Shown here one piece after another: positions 18,963 to 27,163 of a stretch of DNA of 64,000 nucleotides. Origin of the DNA: Gemmobacter sp. (lineage in GTDB: Bacteria > Pseudomonadota > Alphaproteobacteria > Rhodobacterales > Rhodobacteraceae); the NCBI RefSeq assembly GCF_034676705.1, contig NZ_JAUCBS010000011.1:62001-126000 (forward strand). Direction: 5' to 3'. The notes below the pieces were generated by a model, which worked only from the letters and a program-made list of their open reading frames with translations, was not told the origin of the DNA and did no database searches. Each line of letters starts with the position of its first letter. Positions within the stretch are counted from its first letter, which is position 1. A program made the translations under genes and the position numbers.

Positions 18963-18993
18963 AAGACGCTCTTGTGTCCGCTATACTGGACAC
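18958..18993. promoter_or_regulatory. Overlapping palindromes upstream of hipBA module 1
   Basis: Two perfect inverted repeats share DNA: GACACAAGA/TCTTGTGTC (18958-18966, 18970-18978) and GTGTCC/GGACAC (18974-18979, 18988-18993, 8-bp spacer with TATACT). The second resembles known HipB operators (TATCC-N8-GGATA) in layout. The position over the start region supports autoregulation. Confidence 0.6.
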
Positions 18994-19324
18994 GATGCCG
19001 GTCCAGCCCGCCATATGTCAAGTGATGACCAGTGAAGCGGACAGAAAGCATCATTACGTTCAGAATTTTGTGCGTGCCCGTGGTGGCGCATACCCGCCAC
19101 AGTCGCCCAGACACTGGAATAGCTGCCCATCTTCGCTGGAATCCGCAGGCTGATGTCCCAGGAGATCGTTCCGGGCGAGTGCCCTGGCTTCCGGGCTATG
19201 GCGCGGACAACTGTGCCTCTCGCACACTCCCTCCTGATCCCTCCCGAGCACCCGGTAGAGACGGGACACAAGTAGCCACCTGCGCCCGTCCCGACAGCCT
19301 GATAGGCTGCGCGACGGGTAATGA
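18994..19324. other. Gap with no supported gene
   Basis: About 330 bp between the hipBA operator and vapC. Overlapping frames on both strands have no recognisable motif. Possibly decayed sequence. Confidence 0.35.
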
Positions 19325-19747
19325 TCAAGCCGTGACCCAGGGATTGAGCAAGATGACCCCCGTTTCCCAGAAATCACCGGTATTGCGGGTCACGACAGCA
19401 AAGCCATGCACCAGCCCGGTCGCCGCAATCAGCGCATCTTGTTCGGATCGCGGATTGGGAACGTGAAGGCCAGCGCATCGCAGGGCAACACTCATGTCCA
19501 CCGGCAGAACCCGGTCCTGGAACTCTGGGAGAACACGCTCTGCAAACCATGCTCGCAGCAAGGCACCCTGCGTCGGGTCACGCTGCTCGATCCGCCGCAC
19601 GCTGATATCCAGCTCCATCACCGCAATGGCCGAGATGAACAACGTACTGGCATCCTGACCGCTCAGCCATGCGGTAACATTGGCATCGGCCCTGCCGTTC
19701 CCGGCTTTGCGCAACTCGGAAATCACATTGGTGTCGAGCAGAAACAT
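19325..19747 (-). CDS. vapC: PIN-domain ribonuclease toxin (VapC/FitB type)
   Basis: 140 aa PIN domain. Acidic active-site residues are in FLLDTNVISEL (Asp5 and the nearby Glu), EQDALIAAT and RNTGDF. Known VapC toxins cut tRNA or rRNA. The start is adjacent to the antitoxin stop, with shared bases at 19747. Length and motifs are complete. Confidence 0.88.
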   Translation of the reverse strand: MFLLDTNVISELRKAGNGRADANVTAWLSGQDASTLFISAIAVMELDISVRRIEQRDPTQGALLRAWFAERVLPEFQDRVLPVDMSVALRCAGLHVPNPRSEQDALIAATGLVHGFAVVTRNTGDFWETGVILLNPWVTA

Positions 19748-20001
19748 CAGGCCAGATCTGCCGGTCTGGACATGATCTCGGCCCTTGCCGGATCGAAGTC
19801 GATATCGGACAACCCCGGCACGGCGAGAACGTCGAGGATGTTGCGGCGCTGGCCGATCATCTTCTGATACTGCGCGAAGCTCATCAGAACATGCGCCGGT
19901 CGGCCCCTGTCTGTGATAAATACGGGGCCATCGAGCGCCACCCGTTTCGCGCGGGCCAGATCCTGGTTCAGTTCACGGCTGCTGATCGTATGGATTGTCA
20001 T
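19747..20001 (-). CDS. Phd/YefM-type antitoxin partner of VapC
   Basis: 84 aa starting MTIHTISSRELNQDLARAK at the ATG at 20001, which has GGAGG 5 nt upstream; a longer frame to 20013 is less likely. The N-terminal half is the Phd/YefM DNA-binding fold (VFITDRGRPAHVLMSFAQY); the C-terminal LSDIDFDPARAEI is the toxin-binding tail. It should repress its own operon. Confidence 0.87.
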   Translation of the reverse strand: MTIHTISSRELNQDLARAKRVALDGPVFITDRGRPAHVLMSFAQYQKMIGQRRNILDVLAVPGLSDIDFDPARAEIMSRPADLA

Positions 20002-20380
20002 CGCGACCTCCACTCGTGGTTATGTTGCTACATGTGAAGGGGGGCGCGAAAGTCAGGGCCAAGGGTTCCAGCGAATAACCTCCGCAGCACGAATGCGTGG
20101 TTGTGTCACCACCTTCCCCGCCACTGCAGCCCTAGCCGCAATTCCCAATTCCCGATCTCACCGCAGTTGAAATTCCTGACTGATCATTAACGGATCCTTT
20201 CAGTATGTGAAGCAATTCAGGTGTAGAGAATAATTCATATTGATTGCCGATAAATTCCATGCGATATGTAGTCTGTATTCAAGAGAAGGAGAATTTCAAT
20301 GAATGCAAATCTTTGCCAAGTCACGTATTCGCAGAGCCGATACGAGCCAATGACGACGGTTGTCCTGCATAAGGATTTTG

Positions 20381-20389
20381 GGGAGTGGG
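20381..20389. repeat. 9-bp target duplication of IS903-like copy 2, left
   Basis: GGGAGTGGG, repeated exactly at 21440-21448 after the right end. Nine bp is the size expected for IS903-type elements. Confidence 0.85.
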
Positions 20390-21439
20390 GGCTCTGTTGC
20401 ACAAATCCTGTGAGGGATTCATCTCGTGAATCCAGCATGGTAGCTGTGAGGCATGAGCAGACCGACACCTCCGACCTACAAGACCAGGAACTGGCCGGCC
20501 TACAATGAAGCGCTGAAGCGCCGCGGCTCGCTGACGATCTGGTTCGATCCCGCCATGACATGGGAAGCCGCACCGACCGGCAAGCGCGGGCGGCAGCCCG
20601 CCTATGGTGATGCCGCCATCCAAACCTGCCTGACGATGAAGGTTCTGTTCGGCATGGCGCTTCGACAGACAACCGGGTTTGTTGAGAGCCTCCTGCGCCT
20701 GATCGGCCTGGACTGGGCCGTGCCCGACTTCAGCACGCTCAGCCGCCGCCAGAAGGCGTTGAAGGTGAACATTCCCTACCGGGGTTCCAACGGCCCGTTG
20801 CACCTGCTGGTGGACAGCACCGGGATCAAGGTCGAGGGCGAAGGGGAATGGAACGCCCGCAAGCATGGAGGCACCAAACGCCGGGTTTGGCGCAAGATCC
20901 ACATCGGGATCGACGAGAAATCCCTAGAAATCCGGGCGGCCGAGTTCACCACCAGCGACGTGGGCGACGCGCCCATGCTGCCCGAACTGCTGGGCCAGAT
21001 CCCTCCCGAGCAGGAGATCGCCACTGTCACCGCCGACGGCGCCTTCGACACCCGCAAGTGCCATGACGCCATCGCGGCCCGTGGCGCGGCGGCGATCATA
21101 CCGCCCCGCAAGAACGCCAAGCCCTGGAAGCCAGACACCCCCGGTGCTGTCGCGCGCAACGAAATCCTGCGCACATCGAAGCGCGTCGGGCGGACCATCT
21201 GGCGACGATGGAGCGGCTATCACCGCCGAAGCCGCGCCGAAACCAAGATGCACTGCGTCAAGCTGCTGGGTCAGCGCCTGTCCGCCCGAGACTTCGACCG
21301 TCAGGTTGCGGAGTTCCAGGTCAGGGTTGCCGTGCTCAATGGCTTCACCGCGCTCGGCATCCCCGTCACAGAGGTCGCGGGATAAGTCTGCCCAGGGAAA
21401 GGGGAAGGACAGTCAGCAGCCGATTTGTGCAACAGAGTC
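20390..21439 (+). mobile_element. IS903-like element (IS5 family), copy 2, simple insertion
   Basis: 1,050 bp, same sequence and orientation as copies 1 and 3. It is the only copy in the window with a target duplication, so it defines the true ends of the element: GGCTCTG at left and CAGAGTC at right. Confidence 0.93.
20453..21385 (+). CDS. IS903-type transposase (IS5 family), copy 2
   Basis: 310 aa, identical in protein to copy 1, with the same DDE motifs (VDSTGIK, TADGAFDT, RAETKMH). Intact and presumably active given the fresh target duplication. Confidence 0.95.
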   Translation: MSRPTPPTYKTRNWPAYNEALKRRGSLTIWFDPAMTWEAAPTGKRGRQPAYGDAAIQTCLTMKVLFGMALRQTTGFVESLLRLIGLDWAVPDFSTLSRRQKALKVNIPYRGSNGPLHLLVDSTGIKVEGEGEWNARKHGGTKRRVWRKIHIGIDEKSLEIRAAEFTTSDVGDAPMLPELLGQIPPEQEIATVTADGAFDTRKCHDAIAARGAAAIIPPRKNAKPWKPDTPGAVARNEILRTSKRVGRTIWRRWSGYHRRSRAETKMHCVKLLGQRLSARDFDRQVAEFQVRVAVLNGFTALGIPVTEVAG

Positions 21440-21448
21440 GGGAGTGGG
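21440..21448. repeat. 9-bp target duplication of IS903-like copy 2, right
   Basis: GGGAGTGGG, identical to 20381-20389. Confidence 0.85.
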
Positions 21449-22081
21449 GTGCGATCGAGGACGGCCTGGATCCGGTGTTCGATGCCGCAGTCCAACACCT
21501 GATGACGGCGGATGCCAATCAGATCCTGGCGGTCCTTGCCTATACTCTGGGTGACGATGAAGTTCATATCGGGCGCGGGTTGCAGATCGCCGAACTTTCG
21601 GAGTTCCAGAGCTTTACGGATGAACAGCTCGCCGATATGAAATTCTGGGGATACGCGACGACATTGGAAAAGTATGCACTCAAGTGCCATGATACTGTGA
21701 TCTATAGTGACCATAGGAAACAGGCATATGATGTGATGGGGACCCAATTGCGCTCGCACATCTCGCTGCCAAAACTGCTCGCGCTGATGGAAAAGGAGAA
21801 AAAACTGGCCAAGAGGACAGCAAGCGTTCAGGGCGTGTCTGGCTGATTTCTCCCAAAGATCTTTTGCGACGATGGTCCTTTCGTCGCAGAAGTACGGGGC
21901 CCGGCGGTCATGTCCTCACCGCATCTGGCCGGGCTTCGGTCTTGAGCCATTTCTGGCCAGGCTGGATGACGGTGGTGGTTCCATATGTTGCAACTTACCT
22001 GCAATATTCCCCCGCCGAGTTCTCCCCTGCTGCAAGCCGCGCGCGATTGTTGCCGTCCGTCAGACCATGAAGGCATCGGCC

Positions 22082-23215
22082 TCAGTGGGTCACCTCGGGT
22101 CCCGGAGCATTCAGCGCATCCGCCAACTGCCGGATCTGACGCAGGCTGAGCCCTTCGGGCCGGGCGATCATGCGTTCGATGAAGTCCCGGCACCGCGACC
22201 GGCCTTGTTCGTCCTCGCTGTCCGCAGTGAGCAAGTCAAAATGGGCAACGGCATCCTCGGCCGAAAGCTTCGACAGGATGAACAGCCGCGCACGATCACG
22301 CAGTGGCGCCGGGATATGGTCCAGCGTGTTCGCAGTCATCACCCAGTTGACGCGAGAGAGATCGAACGAGATCCGGTAAAATGGGCACTCAAAATGCCGT
22401 GCGCTGGACGGCTCCAGCAGCTGCAGCAGCGATGTTGTCAAACTCGTCGATGAACCGCTCGTGCTGTAGGCCGTCCCGGCCTTGTCGACCTCATCCACCA
22501 CCATCATGGGATTTGCCACTCGTGTCGCCAGGATCGTCTCGACAGGAATCCCGGGCTGTTCGCTGCTCCAACCCTTTTCTGTGCCGGAAATCCGGAAGCC
22601 GGCGCTGCCGCCGCCGATATCGATGATCCGGATCGGAAGCCGGGCAAGCTCAGCCATCCGTCGCGCGTAGTGGGATTTCCCCATGCCCGGCGGCCCGATC
22701 AGAATGACAGGTGGAATAGCAAACCCGTGGCCCCCGGCCGCCAGATGGCGCAGCATCTGCTGCATGATCCAGGTCGACACCTCGCGCATCCAGGCGCTCT
22801 CGGCATGCAGCCTGGCCACAAGTTCGTAAGCCGCATCCGATGTCGACGGCCCCAGCAAGCTCGCACCTGAGCGCGCAAGTTCGATGATTGGCGCGCGCTG
22901 ATCGCGTTTAAGCGACTGCAGGCCCGCCTTGCGCAACAACCGGTTGTGGATCGCCTCCGCACGGCGCCGGATCCGGCGCTCCGCGTTGAAATCCGGCTGT
23001 CGCGTGGCATCCTTGCCGTGCCGTTTCGTCAACAAATCCTGCCGGAATTTGGTAAAGCGCGCCTCGATCTGATCCGCCGACGGGACGGCGACGTGGCGCG
23101 GAACCACTGCCATTCGGTCTTTCGGCAGGTCAGCCATGCCGGTGTCGCCTTTGCTGACCGAGACGGCGACCATGGGGAACCTGGCCAGCCGGTCTGGGAT
23201 CCCTCTTGCGATCAA
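22082..23215 (-). CDS. AAA+ ATPase, Lon-like ATPase module without protease
   Basis: 377 aa; the start may be internal (Met15 or Met27, MADLPKDRMAVV). An N-terminal helical part (about 45-130) precedes a AAA+ module: Walker A GPPGMGKSHYAR near 175, Walker B MMVVDEVDKAG near 245, a sensor-1 region VNWVMTANTLDHIP, and a sensor-2/arginine region with LRDRARLF. The spacing and DEVDK resemble Lon ATPases, but no Ser-Lys protease domain follows. It begins 3 bp after the metallophosphoesterase gene, so they are co-transcribed. A role as a remodelling ATPase is inference. Confidence 0.8.
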   Translation of the reverse strand: MIARGIPDRLARFPMVAVSVSKGDTGMADLPKDRMAVVPRHVAVPSADQIEARFTKFRQDLLTKRHGKDATRQPDFNAERRIRRRAEAIHNRLLRKAGLQSLKRDQRAPIIELARSGASLLGPSTSDAAYELVARLHAESAWMREVSTWIMQQMLRHLAAGGHGFAIPPVILIGPPGMGKSHYARRMAELARLPIRIIDIGGGSAGFRISGTEKGWSSEQPGIPVETILATRVANPMMVVDEVDKAGTAYSTSGSSTSLTTSLLQLLEPSSARHFECPFYRISFDLSRVNWVMTANTLDHIPAPLRDRARLFILSKLSAEDAVAHFDLLTADSEDEQGRSRCRDFIERMIARPEGLSLRQIRQLADALNAPGPEVTH

Positions 23216-23218
23216 CCC

Positions 23219-24055
23219 TCATCCCAGATTCTCGAGATCGATCAGGCCGTTGCGGACGCGTGCCCGCACCTGGGGTGGCGGCAGTTCGAACTCGTATCCA
23301 AGAGAGATGTTGCGCAGTAGCGTGCCTCCGGCTGCCCGGGTCTCGGCTGGCCGATGGGTATGACCGAACAGCCAGGCTGCGGGGCGAAACCGCTCGATCA
23401 GATCGTCAAGGTTGGATGCAAAACACGGCGACAGCGAGGTGATCCCGCCTGCCACCGTGGCAGAGGGCGCATGATGCGTTACGACAATCGTCTTGCCGGA
23501 CCACGGTCTGGCAAGCTCGGTCTCCAGCCACGCCCGCTGCCGCTCATGGACCGCCACGGTATGCAGCGGCCGCAGCGGCCGTTCCGGCCAGCCAGTGACA
23601 ATGCTGCGATAGCCATAGTCGGGCATCATTTGCCGCGCCCGCCACAGCGATTGCCGGACACCTTCCTCGCCGAACTCTGCCTCGAAAAGCCGCATGTCGG
23701 TCCAGAGCGTCGTCATGAGGACCCGAGTATCGCCCAGGACCAAGGCCTGGCACTGGCCGAACCCACATCCGACGGCTTCGCAGGCCAGCTCCAGATCGAC
23801 ATCGGCGGTGTCGAGATTGCCGCCGTAATAGTCGTGGTTGCCCGGAACGACATGGATCTTTTCCGGTGGACAGATGGCCGCAAGCCAGTCGAGGGCGGCG
23901 TCCCAATGCGCGATGCCACTTTCGGTCAGGTCACCCGCGATGATCAATGCATCGGCATGGCGCGCGGCTGTGCGAATGGCTGCGGCAAGGGGCTCGCGGG
24001 CGGCAGCGGAGGGGTAATCGTCAAGGTGCAGGTCGGCAAGGATAAGGAGTTTCAA
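23219..24055 (-). CDS. Calcineurin-like metallophosphoesterase
   Basis: 278 aa from a TTG at 24055 (LKLLILADLHLDDY), preceded by GGAG about 8 nt upstream; the frame is open to 24121 but the extension is low-complexity. Metal-binding motifs are in order: D-x-H in LADLHLDD, GDLTES, GNHDYY, then H in VVTHHAPS and GHTHRP. This is the complete calcineurin-type dimetal site. Substrate could be a nucleotide, phosphoprotein or nucleic acid. It is upstream of and coupled with the AAA ATPase gene. Confidence 0.85.
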   Translation of the reverse strand: MKLLILADLHLDDYPSAAAREPLAAAIRTAARHADALIIAGDLTESGIAHWDAALDWLAAICPPEKIHVVPGNHDYYGGNLDTADVDLELACEAVGCGFGQCQALVLGDTRVLMTTLWTDMRLFEAEFGEEGVRQSLWRARQMMPDYGYRSIVTGWPERPLRPLHTVAVHERQRAWLETELARPWSGKTIVVTHHAPSATVAGGITSLSPCFASNLDDLIERFRPAAWLFGHTHRPAETRAAGGTLLRNISLGYEFELPPPQVRARVRNGLIDLENLG

Positions 24056-24210
24056 TAGGCTGCTCCGGGATGGCAAACTGGGGTCTGGCGGTCCGGCGTT
24101 CGGCAGCCGGACCGGTTGCAAGGGGGGCGTGGTGGAGGGCCATGTCTGGGCCTGATGCGGTCCCGGGCCAGTTTGCAGGTTGCCCTGTCACATCAAGTGC
24201 CGGACCGACT

Positions 24211-24879
24211 TCAGTCGGCGAGCGCCAGAAGATATTCGAGTCGGCCGGTGATCACCTGCGCGTCCGGGGCGTCCGGCGTGACGGCATAGCCGCGACACAC
24301 CAGACCGAAGCTTAGCCGGTAGACCGCGCGGACATGGAAGTCCGACAGCCATTCGGTGATGCCGGGGATGCCATAGTAAAGCAGATCCTCGACCAGGTAC
24401 CAGATGTCGTCCTTGCTGATCGCAGTACCGTCCGTATCAAGGGGGCCAGGGCCGGTGTAAATCCGGTCGGCATAACGTCCTCCGATCAGGGATTCATGCA
24501 ACGAATTGCGCAGGGTCCAGCTCATCTTGTGGTAAAGATCCATACCCTCCATTCGCGAGAGAATGCCTTCTGCAAGCACCAATCCATCCATGCCCAGCAG
24601 GCATTCGGTAACGATTGTCGTCACCAGCCATTTGATGCCCGCACAGGCCCGGATCGCAATATCGGGTTGCAGAAGAGTGTCCGGGTTTCCGGCATACTCA
24701 TGACTAAAGCGTTCAAAAAGCTCTTTCGCTTCCTGACCGGCAGGATCAAATTCATCAGCCGCATGATCTCTCCGATACAGTACCCAGATAAATGCGAGAT
24801 GATCGCTCGTGTTGCCAAGAGTGGCCCGGCTGTACAGCCAGTCGATGATCTCAATTTCGGTGGAGGTGAGGGTGGTCAT
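24211..24879 (-). CDS. Hypothetical helical protein
   Basis: 222 aa from the ATG at 24879 (MTTLTSTEIEIIDWLYSRA). The open frame extends to 25038, but the added stretch looks like shadow sequence and lacks a ribosome site. Helical, with WLVTTIVTECLLGMDGLVLA, DLYHKMSWTLRNSLHESLI and DIWYLVEDLLYYG. No known domain is recognised. It lies 155 bp upstream of the metallophosphoesterase in the same direction and may be the first gene of that cluster. An IS903-like copy lies about 240 bp upstream of it. Confidence 0.6.
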   Translation of the reverse strand: MTTLTSTEIEIIDWLYSRATLGNTSDHLAFIWVLYRRDHAADEFDPAGQEAKELFERFSHEYAGNPDTLLQPDIAIRACAGIKWLVTTIVTECLLGMDGLVLAEGILSRMEGMDLYHKMSWTLRNSLHESLIGGRYADRIYTGPGPLDTDGTAISKDDIWYLVEDLLYYGIPGITEWLSDFHVRAVYRLSFGLVCRGYAVTPDAPDAQVITGRLEYLLALAD

Positions 24880-25117
24880 GTGTCTCTGCATTGCGGCAGG
24901 TCCTTCGGTGATTTGCACAAGGCCTACCGGGTCTGAATGGCATCCGGAGCCCGGGGTCGCAAAACTTCGGGCCATCTGTGGTACATTTACGACTCCCGAG
25001 AATTGCGCCTTCGCCGCCGGATCGTTGCAAATGTGCACCCAATTCCTGGCGTGAACTTATTGCTAGCCGTAGCGCCGGACCGGGGCTGGAAGATTATCCC
25101 GGTTTGCATGTCAGGAC

Positions 25118-26167
25118 GGCTCTGTTGCACAAATCCTGTGAGGGATTCATCTCGTGAATCCAGCATGGTAGCTGTGAGGCATGAGCAGACCGACACCTCC
25201 GACCTACAAGACCAGGAACTGGCCGGCCTACAATGAAGCGCTGAAGCGCCGCGGCTCGCTGACGATCTGGTTCGATCCCGCCATGACATGGGAAGCCGCA
25301 CCGACCGGCAAGCGCGGGCGGCAGCCCGCCTATGGTGATGCCGCCATCCAAACCTGCCTGACGATGAAGGTTCTGTTCGGCATGGCGCTTCGACAGACAA
25401 CCGGGTTTGTTGAGAGCCTCCTGCGCCTGATCGGCCTGGACTGGGCCGTGCCCGACTTCAGCACGCTCAGCCGCCGCCAGAAGGCGTTGAAGGTGAACAT
25501 TCCCTACCGGGGTTCCAACGGCCCGTTGCACCTGCTGGTGGACAGCACCGGGATCAAGGTCGAGGGCGAAGGGGAATGGAACGCCCGCAAGCATGGAGGC
25601 ACCAAACGCCGGGTTTGGCGCAAGATCCACATCGGGATCGACGAGAAATCCCTAGAAATCCGGGCGGCCGAGTTCACCACCAGCGACGTGGGCGACGCGC
25701 CCATGCTGCCCGAACTGCTGGGCCAGATCCCTCCCGAGCAGGAGATCGCCACTGTCACCGCCGACGGCGCCTTCGACACCCGCAAGTGCCATGACGCCAT
25801 CGCGGCCCGTGGCGCGGCGGCGATCATACCGCCCCGCAAGAACGCCAAGCCCTGGAAGCCAGACACCCCCGGTGCTGTCGCGCGCAACGAAATCCTGCGC
25901 ACATCGAAGCGCGTCGGGCGGACCATCTGGCGACGATGGAGCGGCTATCACCGCCGAAGCCGCGCCGAAACCAAGATGCACTGCGTCAAGCTGCTGGGTC
26001 AGCGCCTGTCCGCCCGAGACTTCGACCGTCAGGTTGCGGAGTTCCAGGTCAGGGTTGCCGTGCTCAATGGCTTCACCGCGCTCGGCATCCCCGTCACAGA
26101 GGTCGCGGGATAAGTCTGCCCAGGGAAAGGGGAAGGACAGTCAGCAGCCGATTTGTGCAACAGAGTC
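25118..26167 (+). mobile_element. IS903-like element (IS5 family), copy 3
   Basis: 1,050 bp, apparently identical to copies 1 and 2 and in the same orientation. Flanking 9-mers TGTCAGGAC and CCTATTAGC differ, so there is no target duplication. The right end cuts into a coding remnant (26168-26308), pointing to deletion or recombination next to the element. Confidence 0.9.
25181..26113 (+). CDS. IS903-type transposase (IS5 family), copy 3
   Basis: 310 aa, identical in protein to copies 1 and 2, full length with all DDE motifs. Confidence 0.95.
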   Translation: MSRPTPPTYKTRNWPAYNEALKRRGSLTIWFDPAMTWEAAPTGKRGRQPAYGDAAIQTCLTMKVLFGMALRQTTGFVESLLRLIGLDWAVPDFSTLSRRQKALKVNIPYRGSNGPLHLLVDSTGIKVEGEGEWNARKHGGTKRRVWRKIHIGIDEKSLEIRAAEFTTSDVGDAPMLPELLGQIPPEQEIATVTADGAFDTRKCHDAIAARGAAAIIPPRKNAKPWKPDTPGAVARNEILRTSKRVGRTIWRRWSGYHRRSRAETKMHCVKLLGQRLSARDFDRQVAEFQVRVAVLNGFTALGIPVTEVAG

Positions 26168-26308
26168 CCTATTAGCCATAAGTTGTTCGATAGGTGCAAT
26201 TCCAGATCCTTCGGCGAAAAATCTGAAGCGCTTGTCAAGGATAAGATGGTAGAAGAATTAGCCAAAGCAAGATCCGTGAGCTCATTTTCAAAAGACACCC
26301 TAGAATGA
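26168..26308 (+). pseudogene. C-terminal remnant of an unknown gene cut by IS copy 3
   Basis: Directly after the IS end, one frame stays open for 46 codons to a TGA at 26306: SHKLFDRCNSRSFGEKSEA, then LVKDKMVEELAKARSVSSF. It is hydrophilic and protein-like, with lower GC than its surroundings. The N-terminal part is missing. The opposite strand also has a short frame here, so the call is tentative. Confidence 0.35.
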
Positions 26309-26331
26309 TTTTCCTGGTCCGTCGCAAAATA

Positions 26332-26346
26332 TTAACGCCGCGTTAA
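26332..26346. promoter_or_regulatory. Palindrome TTAACG-CCG-CGTTAA upstream of the 26452 gene
   Basis: A perfect 6-bp inverted repeat with a 3-bp spacer lies in an AT-rich stretch about 105 bp before the ATG at 26452. It could be an operator or overlap the promoter; no regulator is assigned. Confidence 0.4.
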
Positions 26347-26451
26347 AATCTATGAGGCGAATTCAAAATTCCAGAAGATATCGCCCGAAATACTATTGCT
26401 TTTTGTTAAACTGCGACAAGATACGATGTGCATTTCACGAAAGGATCGATC

Positions 26452-26889
26452 ATGAATGCACATGATTCCAAAAACGAAGGCACAAAAAACCATGGCGGCC
26501 CGATCCTAGAAATCAGGCTGCGCGAGGATTTTATGAGCCAGCAAACGCAAGCTGACGCTGATAGAGCAAGTCAGATGTTCGATGCCTCGATCCGGCGCTT
26601 CGAAACGGCTGACGTCACCCATCTGATCGCGGTCTTCGTCTATGCCCAGGACAGTGAGGAAGGCGACCCGGAGATCACCGTCGCGACGCTGGACGAGGTC
26701 CAGGAACTCTCTGGCGTAAGATCGGCCGGGATCCACTACCTCGGCTACGCCGCGATGTTTGACACCGATGCAAGGGAGTACTTTGCGGATTGCGGCGATG
26801 ATTACAGAGCCATTGCCCTTCAGGAACTTGCCGATGAGCTGCGGTCCATCATCTCGCCTGAGGAAAGCGTCACGATGGCGCCGATTTGA
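26452..26889 (+). CDS. Hypothetical protein, intact paralogue of the IS-split gene
   Basis: 145 aa from the ATG at 26452, which has AAGGA at good spacing; a GTG at 26428 is less likely. The first 35 residues are hydrophilic and probably disordered. The conserved core is FDASIRRFETADVTHLIAV, then TVATLDEVQELS, HYLGYAAMF and LADELRSIISPEE. It resembles the restored product of the split gene at 20299-21846 and is about the same size. No named domain is recognised. The two paralogues and three IS copies suggest local duplication followed by IS spread. Confidence 0.6.
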   Translation: MNAHDSKNEGTKNHGGPILEIRLREDFMSQQTQADADRASQMFDASIRRFETADVTHLIAVFVYAQDSEEGDPEITVATLDEVQELSGVRSAGIHYLGYAAMFDTDAREYFADCGDDYRAIALQELADELRSIISPEESVTMAPI

Positions 26890-26961
26890 AGATGAACCCG
26901 ATCGCAGGGGATGCGGAAAGGACCGTCCAGCGATTTTTCCCGGGATAGACGCGGCTGTGCC

Positions 26962-27163
26962 GCAACAGGAAGACCAGTTCAACCTTCCCCTGGAAGATGC
27001 CGAATTTGCCCAAGGCGTGCTCGAGGCGGCGCAGGAGAAGGCCGAGGCGGCGATGCAGAGGGCGCGCGGCGAGGAGCCACGCAAGCCCAAGCGCAATCGC
27101 GGTCATCTGCCGTCGCATCTACCCCGGGTCGAGCGGGTAGGTCTGACGCGGTGTTCGTTCTAG
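26962..27163 (+). pseudogene. tnpC: IS66 tnpC fragment (transposase N-terminal part)
   Basis: The frame reads EDQFNLPLEDAEFAQGVLE, AAQEKAEAAM, then KPKRNRGHLPSHLPRVERV. This is the linker and start of the zinc-binding region of IS66 TnpC proteins (KRNRG-LP-HLPR motif). The DDE core is missing. It ends exactly where the catabolic block starts. The match is by eye. Confidence 0.6.

Larger units (their letters stand above)
20299..21846 (+). pseudogene. Small hypothetical gene split by IS903-like copy 2
   Basis: The 5' part (20299-20389) encodes MNANLCQVTYSQ...DFGEWG. Removing the element and one copy of the 9-bp duplication joins it in frame to 21449-21846 (GAIEDGLDPVFDAAVQHLM...), giving about 166 aa. 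The restored protein resembles the intact neighbour at 26452: both have an FDA-x(7)-TAD-x(4)-(I/L)AV core, a later GYA, and LRS-x-IS near the end. Function is unknown. The clean duplication and undamaged reading frame show that the interruption is recent. The 3' part alone might still be translated from a fused frame out of the IS. Confidence 0.75.

Noticed and set aside
18981..19328. 115-codon minus-strand frame upstream of hipB
   Set aside because: No motif, overlaps the hipBA operator and has no ribosome site.
15787..26167. A composite transposon formed by IS903-like copies 1 and 3
   Set aside because: The outer flanks (CTCCTGCAC and CCTATTAGC) do not match, so transposition as a unit is not supported.
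26029..26298. 89-codon minus-strand frame crossing the IS copy 3 right end
   Set aside because: Depends on IS sequence for half its length. The plus-strand frame with its own stop at 26308 is a better candidate for the remnant.
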